A stretch of 64,000 nucleotides of DNA from DATKAS01 sp963733765 (GCA_963733765.1 CAVTEI010000003.1:1612001-1676000); one strand, 5' to 3'. Positions 16,621-26,049 are shown, numbered from the stretch's first letter. Made by a program: numbers and translations. Notes: generated by a model not told the origin, from the sequence alone.

Positions 16621-18160
16621 CGCTCGGCGCCGCCGGCCTGGCGGTGCTGATCGGCCGGCTCGAGGGCATCGCCGACGAGATGGGAGCGGTGCTTCGACGC
16701 GCCGCGTTCAGCCCGAACATCAAGGAGCGAGCAGACTGCTCGGCCGCCCTGTTCAACGCAGCTGGGGAGCAGCTGGTGCAGGCGGAGCACATCCCCGTGC
16801 ACCTGGGCGCGATGCCCGCGTCGGTGCGTGCAGTGATCGATCGCTTTCCCGGCGGTGTGGGGCTGGGACCGGGAGACCAGGTCGTGGTGAACGACCCGTT
16901 CGAGGGCGGCACCCACCTCAACGATGTGACGTTCGTGGCGCCGGCGTTCGTCGACGGCGCGCTTGTTGGCTGGGCGGCGAATCGCGCGCATCACGCCGAC
17001 CTCGGAGGCGCGGCTCCCGGTTCGATGCCTGCGAACGCGACCGAGATCTTTCAGGAGGGCTTGCGCATCCCGCCCGTGCTGTACTCGCAGGCGCTCCGCG
17101 CCGTCGTGCTCGCGAACTCGCGGACACCCGACGAACGCGGTGGCGACCTCGACGCGCAGGTCGGCGCGAACGTGCTCGGTGCCGCGCGACTCGCGGCACT
17201 CGTCGAGCGAGGTGAGCCGGTGGATGAGGTCCTGGCGTACGGCGAGCGCCGGATGCGCGCCGCGCTCACCGCCATGGACGACGGCAGCTGGACCTTCGAG
17301 GACGTGATGGATTCCACCGGCGAGGCCGAAGACCAGCAACGTGCCGCCCGCATCGTTGTCAGGGTGACCGTGCGCGGCGATCACATCACGTTCGACTTCA
17401 CCGGCACCGATCCCCAGCGTGCAGGCAACGTCAACGCGGTCGAGTCAGTGACCCTCTCGTCGGTCGTGTTCGCACTGCGGGTCGCCACCGATCCGAGCAT
17501 CCCGGCGAACGCGGGCGCGCTGCGTCCGCTCTCGGTGATTGCGCCCCCGGGAACCGTGGTGGCTGCTCGTCCGCCCGCCGCGGTTGGTGCGGGCAACGTG
17601 GAGGTGAGCCAGCGCGTCGCGGACGTGTGCCTCGGCGCTCTCGCGCTCGCTCGTCCCGGCACGCTCGGCGGCGCGTCGCAAGGGACGATGAACAACCTCA
17701 TCGTGGGAGGCGATGGGTGGGTGTACTACGAGACCCTCGCCGGCGGACAGGGTGCGCGGCCCGGGTCGGGACGGGATGAGCGGCGTGCACACCGGCATGA
17801 CGAACACGCGCAACACACCGATCGAAGCGCTCGAGCAGGAGTTCCCAGTGCGCGTGTTGCGGTGCCGGCTGCGACGCGACTCGGGCGGCCTCGGTGAGGC
17901 GCACGGCGGCGACGGCATCGAACGCGACCTCGAAGTGTTGGAAGAGGCGACGGTCTCTCTCATCAGCGAGCGTCGCGTGTCGCACCCCTGGGGCGCCGAC
18001 GGCGGCGAGGCCGGAGCGTGTGGCGAGAACTGGCTGCTGCCGGGCGGCGACGAGTCACGCGCGATTCCGATCGCCGACAAGTGCACGCTGCGAGTGCGGG
18101 CCGGCGACGTGATCCGGGTGCTGACGCCAGGAGGCGGTGGCTGGGGGTCCTGCGTCGGCC
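16617..18160 (+). CDS. hyuB: Hydantoinase/oxoprolinase subunit B (frameshifted)
   Basis: The partner of HyuA. Typical stretches are NIKERADCSAALF, GDQVVVNDPFEGGTHL, HHADLGG and VGAGNVEVSQRVADV. An extra T at about 17766 breaks the frame between GGQGARPG and RDGMSGVHTGMTN; restoring it gives the normal HyuB C-terminus (GENWLLPGGDE, then DVIRVLTPGGGGWG). The expected stop just after GGGGWG is not seen: this frame runs on into the methyltransferase, so its exact end (about 18150-18165) is uncertain and another base error is possible. Without the errors the protein would be about 510 aa, normal for the family. Confidence 0.88.
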
Positions 18161-18978
18161 GGCGATCTCAAGAGCCGATCCGCGTCGACCTACGAGGCCA
18201 CGGCTGCGCACTTCGATGCTCCCGCACTGTCGTTCTGGGATCGCTTCGGCGCGAGAACCGTGGACCGTGCGCGCGTCGGTCGTGGCGACCGCGTTCTCGA
18301 CGTCGTGCTGTGGAACCGGCGCATCAGCGATACCCGCCGCGCTCGCGGCAGGTCCGACCGGCAGTGTCCTCGGGATCGACCTGTCCGAACCGGCTCTCGC
18401 GTTGGGCCGCGCCAAAGCTGCGGCGCGTGGGCTGCGGAATGTGGAGCTGCGCGTCGGCGACATCGAGCAGATCGACCTCCCCGCCGGCTCGTTCGACTGC
18501 GTGCTGTGTGTCTTCGGTGTCTTCTTCCTCCCGGACATCGCCGCCGCGACCCGTCGGCTCTGGGACCTCGTGGCTCCGGGCGGCCGTCTGGCCATCACCG
18601 TCTGGGGGCCGAACCTGTTCGAACCGGCGGCGTCAGCCCTCTGGGACGCCCTCGCGAGCTGAGCACGCTGAGCCGGCGACGCGGTGGGAGCCCTGGTCAC
18701 GGCTCACGACTCCCTCCGAGCTGTCGGCTCTTCTCCGCGAGTCAGCGCCCAGCGCCCGCAACGTCACCGTAGAGGCGGAGGCCCACCGCCATCCGCTGAC
18801 TCGGCCCGAAGACTGGTGGGACATCGTGCTCGGCACCGGGTATCGCGTCGCACTCGACCACCTGTCGGACGAGCAGAAAGCGAGGGTGAGGGAGCGCACA
18901 CTCGCAACCTTGCGCACCGAGTCGATCGATCAGATCAAAGCCGACGTCGTCTACTCCGTCGCCACCAGTCCCCGGTGA
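18137..18978 (+). CDS. Class I SAM-dependent methyltransferase (two frameshifts)
   Basis: Three adjacent frames rebuild one protein of about 280 aa. The first (GTG 18137) encodes YEATAAHFDAPALSFWDRFG and GDRVLDV. An extra G at about 18305 shifts to CCGTGASAIPAALAAG, LGIDLSEPAL and the acidic strand of the SAM site. An extra T at 18660 shifts again to EHAEPATRWEPW and the C-terminal helices. The glycine-rich SAM motif (DVCCGTGAS) appears only when the first frameshift is corrected. The family is UbiE/Methyltransf_11-like; the substrate is unknown. It follows hyuB directly and its stop overlaps the acetyltransferase start. Confidence 0.8.
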
Positions 18979-19511
18979 TCAACCTTCACACCGAGCGGCT
19001 GCTTCTGCGCCAATGGCGCGACGAGGACCTCGAGCCGTTCGCCGCGCTCAACGCGGACCCGGTCGTGATGGAGCACTTCCCGAGCACTCTCACGCGCGCC
19101 GAGAGCGACGCGTTGGTCGCGCACATCCGCGCTCGGTTCGCCGAGCACGGCTATGGGCAGTGGGCCCTCGAAGTGCGAAAGACCGGCGAGTTCATCGGTT
19201 TCACGGGCCTCGCCCTGCAGACGTTCCCCGCGCCCTTCAACCCCTCTGTCGAGGTGGGCTGGAGGCTGCGGCAGTCAGCGTGGGGCCACGGCTACGCGTC
19301 CGAGGCTGCGCGCACGGCGCTTCAAGTCGGTTTCGACGACTTCGGTCTGGACGAGATCGTGTCGATGACCGCGGTGACGAACGTCCGATCGCAACGTGTG
19401 ATGGAGCGCATCGGGATGACGCGCGATCCTGCCGACGACTTCCTCCACCCGAGCGTCCCGGACGGCCACCCGGTGCAGCCGCACGTGCTCTACCGAGTCG
19501 CGCGGCCGTAG
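18975..19511 (+). CDS. GNAT-family N-acetyltransferase (RimJ/RimL-like)
   Basis: A 178-aa acetyl-CoA-dependent transferase. The N-terminus TERLLLRQWRDEDLEPFA, the acetyl-CoA motif A region (GWRLRQSAWGHGYASEAARTAL) and the ALTVTNVRSQRVMERIGM-like block match the RimJ/RimL subgroup, which acetylates protein N-termini or small amines. The GTG start overlaps the TGA of the methyltransferase (GTGA). Its 3' end overlaps the convergent DUF389 gene by 22 bp. Confidence 0.9.
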   Translation: MINLHTERLLLRQWRDEDLEPFAALNADPVVMEHFPSTLTRAESDALVAHIRARFAEHGYGQWALEVRKTGEFIGFTGLALQTFPAPFNPSVEVGWRLRQSAWGHGYASEAARTALQVGFDDFGLDEIVSMTAVTNVRSQRVMERIGMTRDPADDFLHPSVPDGHPVQPHVLYRVARP

Positions 19512-20449
19512 GTCGCGGGCTCGCTCTGGGTGCGCACCCGGCCAGTGATGCGGGATTGAACGGCGAGCGTGACGACACCCGCTGTCACGAGCCCAACGAC
19601 GTTGATGGCGAGCTGGGCGGCCGCGCCGCCGACCTCGTTCCACTCCCCGTACGCTGCCGCGACGCCCATGTTTGCTACCGCCGGGATGGTCGTGACCGAC
19701 ACGAGCACGCCGATCAGGGTGCCGCTGCGCCCTTCGGTGAGGGCGAGCATCCCGACGATGCCCGCCAGCACCGCCACCACGACCGCCAGCGAGTCCGGGT
19801 GTGAGATGAACGCGGTGAGCTCCCGCTCGCCAAGGCCGTAGCTGTCAGGCGCGGCGTTCGTGGCGCGCAGCAGCGCGGTGGCCACGAATGCCACCGCCGA
19901 AGCGACTGCCAAGCCGACGCCGAGGGTCGAGGCGGCCTCGGTCGCGGGGCGGGCACGCCTGCGCACCAGTGCCACACAAAGCGCTGACAACGGCGCGTAC
20001 TCGGGGCCGACAACCATGGCGCCGACGATGAGCACGGGCGAGTCGAGCAGGATCCCGATGCCGGCAATCACGGCGGCGATGCTCATGAACACGAGATACG
20101 ACGCGGTGAGCGTCGCATCGTCGCGTGCGCGGTCTTCGATCTCCTCCCACACGAGCGCGTCGGCAGCGTGGCCGGGCGCCAGCGCCTCGGCGGCCGCGGC
20201 AGCATCGGACACGACCGTGTCGAGCGTCTCGACGGTGATCGCACCGCGATGGTGGACGTTCATCTCCTGAAGCCACTCGATCACGCCATTGCCGGCCTCG
20301 CGGACGACGTCGCACAACACGAGCTCGCCGACCGGGATCGACGCGGTTGTCGGAACCCGTGTGAGGTGCGCGACGCCCGCTGTCGCTCGGAGCTCTTGTA
20401 TGACTTGGTCAACGAGGTCGCTTGGGACGATGAGTCTCAGATGCAGCAC
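19490..20449 (-). CDS. DUF389 integral membrane protein
   Basis: A 319-aa protein. A soluble N-terminal ~120 residues (LHLRLIVPSDLVDQVIQEL, ferredoxin-like in this family) precede about six membrane helices from SYLVFMSIAAVIAGIGILLDSPVLIVGAMVVGPEY, written here as the key hydrophobic block around residues 125-160, to VVGLVTAGVVTLAV near the end. The family motif with small residues and a conserved P-E-Y is present. Function in the family is not established. The GTG at 20449 is the natural start; longer upstream readings run into unrelated sequence. Confidence 0.85.
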   Translation of the reverse strand: MLHLRLIVPSDLVDQVIQELRATAGVAHLTRVPTTASIPVGELVLCDVVREAGNGVIEWLQEMNVHHRGAITVETLDTVVSDAAAAAEALAPGHAADALVWEEIEDRARDDATLTASYLVFMSIAAVIAGIGILLDSPVLIVGAMVVGPEYAPLSALCVALVRRRARPATEAASTLGVGLAVASAVAFVATALLRATNAAPDSYGLGERELTAFISHPDSLAVVVAVLAGIVGMLALTEGRSGTLIGVLVSVTTIPAVANMGVAAAYGEWNEVGGAAAQLAINVVGLVTAGVVTLAVQSRITGRVRTQSEPATYGRATR

Positions 20450-20472
20450 GTCAGACAGCCTGCACCCTGCGG

Positions 20473-20661
20473 TTAGATGTCGAAGGCTCGACGCGCGAGT
20501 ACGACGAGGTCGCGGAAGGCTCGCACCACCGCTGCGTTCGCGGCAGTGTCGAGGATGATCGGCTCCCACTCGCGCCAGCGGAAGCCCGACGCGCCCAACA
20601 ACTCCCCGATCGTGCTCTTGCCGCTCCCCGGTGCACCGACGAGCACGACGACGCGAGCCAC
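20473..20661 (-). CDS. 62-aa P-loop mini-protein, possibly an internally deleted kinase
   Basis: It starts as a standard P-loop NTPase (ARVVVLVGAPGSGKSTIGEL, Walker A at residues 9-16) but ends after 62 residues (VVRAFRDLVVLARRAFDI). It therefore lacks Walker B, lid and base-binding regions of the ~170-aa kinases it resembles. The GTG start has TAGGAT 6 nt upstream, so it is probably transcribed. Either an internal deletion removed the middle of a shikimate-kinase-like protein, or this is a genuine minimal P-loop protein. Catalysis seems unlikely. Confidence 0.55.
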   Translation of the reverse strand: MARVVVLVGAPGSGKSTIGELLGASGFRWREWEPIILDTAANAAVVRAFRDLVVLARRAFDI

Positions 20662-20667
20662 CCGGGG

Positions 20668-20673
20668 ATCCTA
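20668..20673 (-). promoter_or_regulatory. -10 box for the P-loop mini-protein
   Basis: Minus-strand TAGGAT lies 6 nt before GTG 20661. Confidence 0.5.
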
Positions 20674-20688
20674 TGAAGCCTCGCCACC

Positions 20689-20694
20689 TAGGCT
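20689..20694 (+). promoter_or_regulatory. -10 box for the SDR gene
   Basis: TAGGCT lies 8 nt before ATG 20703, predicting a leaderless transcript. Confidence 0.55.
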
Positions 20695-20702
20695 GCCCGC
20701 CC

Positions 20703-21470
20703 ATGGACATCAAGGGAGCAGCAGCGATCGTCAGTGGGGGAGCGTCAGGTCTCGGTGAGGCGACCGTGCGCCGGCTCGCCGCCGGCGGAGCCGAGGTGAC
20801 CATCCTCGACTTCAACGCGGAGAAGGGCGAGGCGCTCGCCAAGGCGCTCGGCGGCGCGACGAAGTTCTTCAAGGCCGACGTCACGAACGCGGAGCAGGTC
20901 GCCGAAGGCGTCGCCATGGCATCGGAGTCGGCTCCCTTGCGCATCGGCATCAACTGCGCGGGCACCGGCACCGCCGTCCGCACGATCAACAAGGACGGCA
21001 CGCCCCACATCCGCAGCGAGTGGGACCGCGTCGTCGGCATCAACCTGATCGGCACGTTCCTGTGCCTCACCCACGAGGCGGCCGAGATCTCGAAGGCCGA
21101 GCCGCTCGCCGACGGTCTGCGCGGCGTCATCGTGAACACCGCCTCTGTCGCCGCGTTCGACGGTCAGATCGGCCAACTCGCGTACAGCGCGTCAAAGGGC
21201 GGAGTGGTGGGGATGACGTTGCCCGCCGCCCGCGACCTCGCGGTCACGGGCATCCGCGTCTGCACGATCGCTCCTGGCCTCATGGACACACCACTGCTCG
21301 GCATGCTCCCCGACGCGGCGAAGGAGTCGCTCGGTGCCAGCGTGGTGTTCCCGCGCCGGCTCGGCTCGGCGGACGAGTTCGCGAAGATGGCGTTGCACAT
21401 CGTCGACAACGACTACCTCAACGGCGAGACGATCCGCCTCGACGGCGCGATCCGGATGGCGCCGAAGTAG
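20703..21470 (+). CDS. Short-chain dehydrogenase, 3-hydroxyacyl-CoA dehydrogenase type 2-like
   Basis: A 255-aa NAD(P)-dependent SDR. The cofactor motif is SGGASGLGEA (11-20), Asp36 after a beta strand favours NAD, and the catalytic set is Ser148, Tyr161 and Lys165 (YSASKGG). The C-terminal GLMDTPLLGMLP and PRRLGSADEFAKM blocks resemble HSD17B10-type 3-hydroxyacyl-CoA dehydrogenases of fatty-acid or isoleucine breakdown. That role is an inference from similarity. The ATG at 20703 is fixed by the -10 spacing. Confidence 0.9.
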   Translation: MDIKGAAAIVSGGASGLGEATVRRLAAGGAEVTILDFNAEKGEALAKALGGATKFFKADVTNAEQVAEGVAMASESAPLRIGINCAGTGTAVRTINKDGTPHIRSEWDRVVGINLIGTFLCLTHEAAEISKAEPLADGLRGVIVNTASVAAFDGQIGQLAYSASKGGVVGMTLPAARDLAVTGIRVCTIAPGLMDTPLLGMLPDAAKESLGASVVFPRRLGSADEFAKMALHIVDNDYLNGETIRLDGAIRMAPK

Positions 21471-21496
21471 TCAGTCCTCGTAGCCAGTCCCTCGGG

Positions 21497-21937
21497 TCAG
21501 GATTCGACGACCGCGGCAAGCCGCAGGAGCGTGGACTCCATCGCCTTGCGGTTGCGCTCGGGTGCCCGCATCAGCTCGAGGGCCCACGGAGCGCGTGCGG
21601 TCGCCCAGTCGAACGTCTCCGTGACGCGGGTCCCCGCTTCGACCGGCTCGAGCTCGTAGCGCCAGATGTGGTGTCCGGCGTGGCGCCACGCGATGCGCCG
21701 GTCCTCCTCGAACTCGACGACCTCGTTCTTGGTGCTGTATGGCATGCCGATCTTCATGTCCATGCCGAACCTGGCGCCGAGCGCGAGCCGTTGCGGGCTC
21801 CCGTCCTTGGGTTTCTGCACCGAGCCGGAGCCGTCGATCTCGGCGTGACGGCTCGGGTCGGCGAGCACGTCGAAGATCGTGTCGGGCGACGCCGCGATCA
21901 CTCGTTGCGCCTGGACTGATCGCTTCTTCTCGGTCAT
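21497..21937 (-). CDS. SRPBCC-family protein
   Basis: A 146-aa START/polyketide-cyclase fold protein that forms a hydrophobic cavity for ligands. Visible marks are the N-terminal strand VQAQRVIAASPDTIFDVLADP and the C-terminal helix LELMRAPERNRKAMESTLLRL. Its ATG overlaps the stop of the FAD oxidase gene (ATGA), making it the third gene of a coupled operon. It may carry or modify a lipid-like substrate of the upstream oxidase; this is inference from context. Confidence 0.85.
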   Translation of the reverse strand: MTEKKRSVQAQRVIAASPDTIFDVLADPSRHAEIDGSGSVQKPKDGSPQRLALGARFGMDMKIGMPYSTKNEVVEFEEDRRIAWRHAGHHIWRYELEPVEAGTRVTETFDWATARAPWALELMRAPERNRKAMESTLLRLAAVVES

Positions 21938-23232
21938 CTCTCTCCTTGATGTCTCGGGTCGGCGCCTTTGAGATCGGCGAGCAGCGCCTCGCCCGCGCGC
22001 CGGCCCGAGTACAAGGCGCCCTGGATCGATGCCGTGTCGCGATGGTCTCCGGCGACGTACCTGCCCTCGCCCAGGCTGACCGGCTGCTTCGGATGAAACG
22101 GCGGGCGTTGATCGGGTTGCGCGTGCTCGATGAGGTACGTGCGCAGGTGGCGCCACCGCTCGACGGCCGGGCCGAACCATCCGAGCAGCTGGCTGCGCAC
22201 CGCGACCTCGATTCCCATCGATGCCGTGCCCGGGCACGCGGCGACGACGAGCGCTTGTCCGTCGGGCGCGTATGTGGGTGCGACCGAGCTGAGAACGGCG
22301 AGGTTTGCGACTGGACCGCTCGCCTCACCGTCGAGCACCACGACGCCCCCCTCGACGGGAGGGACCGGCGCGGCGTACCAAACGCACGAGGCCGACTTCG
22401 ACCTCACCGCCGGCAACCCGAGCAAGCGCGATGCCTCGGGTCCTTCGGTCGCGATGACGACGTTGCGCGCGTCGATGCGTCGACCACCGTGCATCCAGAG
22501 CGCCGTGCCTTCGATGGCTCCGACGCGGCAGCCAAGATGGATCATTTCCGATGGCAGCGGAGCGGCCAGCTGCTCAGAGATCGCGCCCATGCCTTGGGCG
22601 GGAACCGCAGCGTCCCCACTCGCAAGCGTGCGGAAGATGACATCGAACACGCGGCTCGACGTCACGAGCGACTGGTCGAGCTGCATGCCGCCGAAGAGGG
22701 GTCGGAAGAACCGATCGATGATGGCCTCGGAGAAACCTCGGTTGCGCAGGGCCTGGCTCGTCGGCTCGTCGGGTCCGCGCAGAAGGTCGGGAGCCGACGT
22801 CGCGAGCAGCGACCGGCGCATGCGCGCGATCCGGAGCTTGTCGGGGAGGGAGCCGATCGGAGCTCGAGCGGACGTCACGGCGTCGACTGCGGACGCACGC
22901 GTCGTCCCCGCGCGAAACGGATCGTTCACCCGGTGGAACTGACCTCCGACGTGCACCAGCGCGCCGCGGTCGAGGGGGCGCAGGTCGAGCGCGGCGTAGT
23001 CGAGCTGGCGTTTTGCCTCGGGGTACTCGGTGAGCAGGACTTGGAAGCCCCGGTCGAGTTGGAAGCCGTCTACGACGTCGGTCCGGACGCGACCACCGAC
23101 GCCGTCCGATGCCTCGAGGACCACGACCTCGACGCCCGCGTCAGACAGGACTCGGGCACAGGCCAAGCCGGCGAGTCCGGCCCCGACGATCACCACCTCG
23201 GCCCGATCGGGCGGCGGGCGCGCGTCGCTCAT
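21934..23232 (-). CDS. FAD-dependent amine oxidase/phytoene desaturase-like protein
   Basis: A 432-aa flavoprotein. The FAD-binding Rossmann motif VIVGAGLAGLACARVL is at residues 14-29, followed by VVVLEASDGVGGRVRTD, the family GG-RxxT motif. The C-terminal FAD contact is recognisable in RYVAGDHRDTASIQGALYSG. Such proteins oxidise amines, carotenoids or protoporphyrinogen; no substrate can be assigned. ATGA overlaps join it to both neighbours. Confidence 0.9.
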   Translation of the reverse strand: MSDARPPPDRAEVVIVGAGLAGLACARVLSDAGVEVVVLEASDGVGGRVRTDVVDGFQLDRGFQVLLTEYPEAKRQLDYAALDLRPLDRGALVHVGGQFHRVNDPFRAGTTRASAVDAVTSARAPIGSLPDKLRIARMRRSLLATSAPDLLRGPDEPTSQALRNRGFSEAIIDRFFRPLFGGMQLDQSLVTSSRVFDVIFRTLASGDAAVPAQGMGAISEQLAAPLPSEMIHLGCRVGAIEGTALWMHGGRRIDARNVVIATEGPEASRLLGLPAVRSKSASCVWYAAPVPPVEGGVVVLDGEASGPVANLAVLSSVAPTYAPDGQALVVAACPGTASMGIEVAVRSQLLGWFGPAVERWRHLRTYLIEHAQPDQRPPFHPKQPVSLGEGRYVAGDHRDTASIQGALYSGRRAGEALLADLKGADPRHQGER

Positions 23233-24137
23233 GCCGCGACGGGCTTGTCGAGCACGTGCCGGAGCGCTCCCTCGAGCTCGGGATGAGCGAACTCGAAGCC
23301 CGAAGCTACGAGCTGCTTCGGGACGACCCGCAGGCTCGAATAGAGAAGGTTGTCCGCCAGCTCGCTGCCGAGCACCAGCGAGGGACCGAACTTCGGGACG
23401 GGCACGAGCGTCGGGCGGCCGAGCACGTTCCCGAGCGTCTTCGTGAACTCCGCGTTCCGCACCGGCGCGGGAGTGGTGAGGTTGACGGGCCCGACGACGT
23501 CGGCTGTGAAGAGGTGTTGGATCGCGCGCAGCACGTCGTCGATCGTGATCCAGCTCTGCCATTGTCGCCCCGACCCGAAACGTCCGCCGAGCCCGACGTT
23601 GAACAGCGGGAGCTGCTTGCGGAGTGCGCCACCGCTCTTGCTGAGCACAATTCCGGTGCGCATGTGCACGACGCGCGTGCCGGCGTGCTCCGCCGGCGCG
23701 GTGGCGGTCTCCCATGCCACACAGAGGTCGGGCAGGAAACCATCGCCCGGCGGACTCAGCTCGTCGAGGATCTCGTCGCCGCGGTCCCCGTAGTAGCCGA
23801 CGGCGGATGCGCTCACGAGCACGGCCGGAGGCCGACTGAGCTCGGCGATCGCACGGGCCAACAACCCGGTGCCTTGCACCCGGCTGTCGCGCAGCGCCCG
23901 CTTCTGCTCCTCCGTCCACCGCTTCTCGGCGATGCCCACACCAGCAAGGTGGACGGCCGCGCCCGCGCCCTCGATCGACGCTCGGTCGAGGCGGCCACTC
24001 GGGGGGTCCCACGTCACCTCGTCTGCGCCCCGTACCGGCCTCCGAACCAAGGCGATCACGCGGTGGCCGTCGGCGGCCAAGGCCGGTCGCAACGCGGAGC
24101 CGATCAGGCCGCTTGCACCAGTGAGGATGACGTCCAT
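23229..24137 (-). CDS. TIGR01777-family NAD-dependent epimerase (SDR39U1-like)
   Basis: A 302-aa atypical extended SDR. The N-terminal ILTGASGLIGSAL binds NAD(P), VHLAGVGIAEKRWTEEQK and SASAVGYYGDRGDE are diagnostic of TIGR01777, and the C-terminal LPKFGLGLVLG-like block (PVPKFGPSLVLGSELAD) is present. The biochemical role of the family is unsettled. It is the first gene of the three-gene minus-strand operon. Confidence 0.92.
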   Translation of the reverse strand: MDVILTGASGLIGSALRPALAADGHRVIALVRRPVRGADEVTWDPPSGRLDRASIEGAGAAVHLAGVGIAEKRWTEEQKRALRDSRVQGTGLLARAIAELSRPPAVLVSASAVGYYGDRGDEILDELSPPGDGFLPDLCVAWETATAPAEHAGTRVVHMRTGIVLSKSGGALRKQLPLFNVGLGGRFGSGRQWQSWITIDDVLRAIQHLFTADVVGPVNLTTPAPVRNAEFTKTLGNVLGRPTLVPVPKFGPSLVLGSELADNLLYSSLRVVPKQLVASGFEFAHPELEGALRHVLDKPVAA

Positions 24138-24170
24138 CGTCTCACCATTCCCTCGGTCGCCGAGATCGAG

Positions 24171-26018
24171 TCACTCCACCAGCGTCGGAACGGACGTGAC
24201 CACGGTGTTCGGGCGGAACAGAAGCCTCGCCTTGAGTGCCAGCGCACTCTGATTGTGCAGGGCCTGCGTGTACCAGTGCGTCACCACGACTTCAGGGATC
24301 ACGACGGTGATGATCTCGTCGGGATTCTCCCCGTCGAGCTCGTCGAGGAAGCTCAGCACCGGACGAGTGAGCTCTCGGTACGGTGAGAACATCGTCACGA
24401 GCTCGATGGGCAGCTTCTTCTCCTCCCACTCTCCCCGGAGGATCTCCTCCTCTTCGGCGTTCTCGACGACGGACAACGCGATAAGGCGATCGGGCGCGAG
24501 CGAACGGGCGTAGGTGAGCGCCTGCAGGGTCGGCTTGTTCAGCGTCGCCACGAGCACGACGACGTTGTGCGTGTACCGGCGAGGCTTCCACGCGTCGTCC
24601 GTGGCTACCGCCTGCTTGACGTGGTCGTAGTGCCGACCGATCGACCGCAAGACGACCACGATGAGCGGGATGAGCACCGCGGGAATCCACGCGCCGATCG
24701 TGAACTTGGATACGACGACCACGGTGAGGACGATGCCAGTGGCAATCGCGCCCACGAGGTTCACGGTGAGCTTCCGCTGCCAGTTGGCCGAACGCTCGTG
24801 CCAGTGGTGCACGCACATGCCGGTCTGCGAAAGCGTGAAACCCGTGAACACGCCGACGGCATACAGCGGGATCAGCGCCGAGGTCTCACCGCCGAAGATG
24901 ACGACCAGCAGGCCCGCGACCCCAGCGAGGACGAGGATGCCGTTCGAGAACACGAGCCGGTCGCCTCGGCTCTTGAGCTGACGCGGGAGGAAGCCGTCCC
25001 TCGCGATGATCGAGGAGAGCCGGGGGAAGTCGGCGTAGGCGGTGTTCGCCGCCAGGATCAAGATCGCGAACGTCGAAAACTGAAGCACGTAGTAGAAGAA
25101 CGTGCCGTCGCCGAACACCGCGCCGCCCATGATCGAGAGCAGTGTCTCGTGCTCCGACACCGTCGGCTGGAGCCGGTGGGCCAGCACGGAGATGCCGAAG
25201 AACGTCGCGCCGAGGATGCAGGACATCCAAATCAGCGTGCGGGCGGCGTTTCTCGGCTCGGGGGGGCGGAAGGCGGGAACGCCATTCGAGATCGCCTCCA
25301 CGCCCGACAGCGCCACGGCGCCCGACGAGAACGCGCGGAGAAGGGCGAAGAGAGTGATGCCGGTGATCAGCGAGCCGTTCTCGGTGAGCTCGTTCAGCGA
25401 CTCCTCGTCGACGGGCAGGGGTTCGAGGCCGCCGAAGTAGGATTGGTACAGCCCGTAGATGATCAGTGCACTGAGCGCGAGCACGTAGAGGTACGTGGGT
25501 CCAGCGAAGAGGCGGCCGGATTCCTTGACGCCGCGCAGGTTGGCGACGGTCATGAGTGCGATGAACCCGAGGCACATCGGCACGCGGATGTCCTGCGTCG
25601 ACGGAAACGCCGAGGTGATCGCGGCGACGCCGGCGGACACGGACACTGCGACGGTGAGCACATAGTCGACGAGGAGCGATGCGCCTGCGACGAGCGCCGG
25701 TGTCACGCCGAGGTTGTCCTTCGAGACGATGTAGGAGCCACCGCCGCTCGGGTAGGCGAAGAGGGTCTGGCGATAGCTGGTCGTGACGATGGCGAGCAGG
25801 ATCACGACCACGATCGCGATCGGAACGAGGTCCTCGAGCGCGGCCATCGCGGCGACGGGCACGAGCACGAGCAGGATCTCCTCGGTGGCATACGCCGTGG
25901 ACGAGATCGCATCGGACGCAAAGACCGCCAGCGCGATGACTTTGGGAAGCCGCTGATGGTGCTCATCGCTCGACGGGATCGGCCGTCCGACGAAGATCCG
26001 CTTGAGCGTCGAGTACAT
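24171..26018 (-). CDS. APC-superfamily amino acid/cation permease, copy 1
   Basis: A 615-aa transporter with about 12 membrane helices, then a soluble C-terminal domain of ~170 residues (NVVVLVATLNKPTLQALTYAR onward) resembling a universal-stress/nucleotide-binding fold. Typical APC marks are FASDAISSTAYATEE near residue 33 and PSGGGSYIVSKDNLG near residue 90. It is nearly colinear with the next upstream gene, showing a tandem duplication. In mycobacteria the equivalent (Rv2690c-like) permease is also divergent from a TrkA pair. Amino acids or K+ are possible substrates. Confidence 0.9.
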   Translation of the reverse strand: MYSTLKRIFVGRPIPSSDEHHQRLPKVIALAVFASDAISSTAYATEEILLVLVPVAAMAALEDLVPIAIVVVILLAIVTTSYRQTLFAYPSGGGSYIVSKDNLGVTPALVAGASLLVDYVLTVAVSVSAGVAAITSAFPSTQDIRVPMCLGFIALMTVANLRGVKESGRLFAGPTYLYVLALSALIIYGLYQSYFGGLEPLPVDEESLNELTENGSLITGITLFALLRAFSSGAVALSGVEAISNGVPAFRPPEPRNAARTLIWMSCILGATFFGISVLAHRLQPTVSEHETLLSIMGGAVFGDGTFFYYVLQFSTFAILILAANTAYADFPRLSSIIARDGFLPRQLKSRGDRLVFSNGILVLAGVAGLLVVIFGGETSALIPLYAVGVFTGFTLSQTGMCVHHWHERSANWQRKLTVNLVGAIATGIVLTVVVVSKFTIGAWIPAVLIPLIVVVLRSIGRHYDHVKQAVATDDAWKPRRYTHNVVVLVATLNKPTLQALTYARSLAPDRLIALSVVENAEEEEILRGEWEEKKLPIELVTMFSPYRELTRPVLSFLDELDGENPDEIITVVIPEVVVTHWYTQALHNQSALALKARLLFRPNTVVTSVPTLVE

Positions 26019-26049
26019 CGGGCGCCAACTCTGTCACGACCCCTCGGCG

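Noticed and set aside
21938..24012. 692-aa minus-strand frame extending the FAD oxidase upstream
   Set aside because: The extra N-terminal part is antisense-like and overlaps the TIGR01777 gene; ATG 23232 with an ATGA overlap is the proper start.
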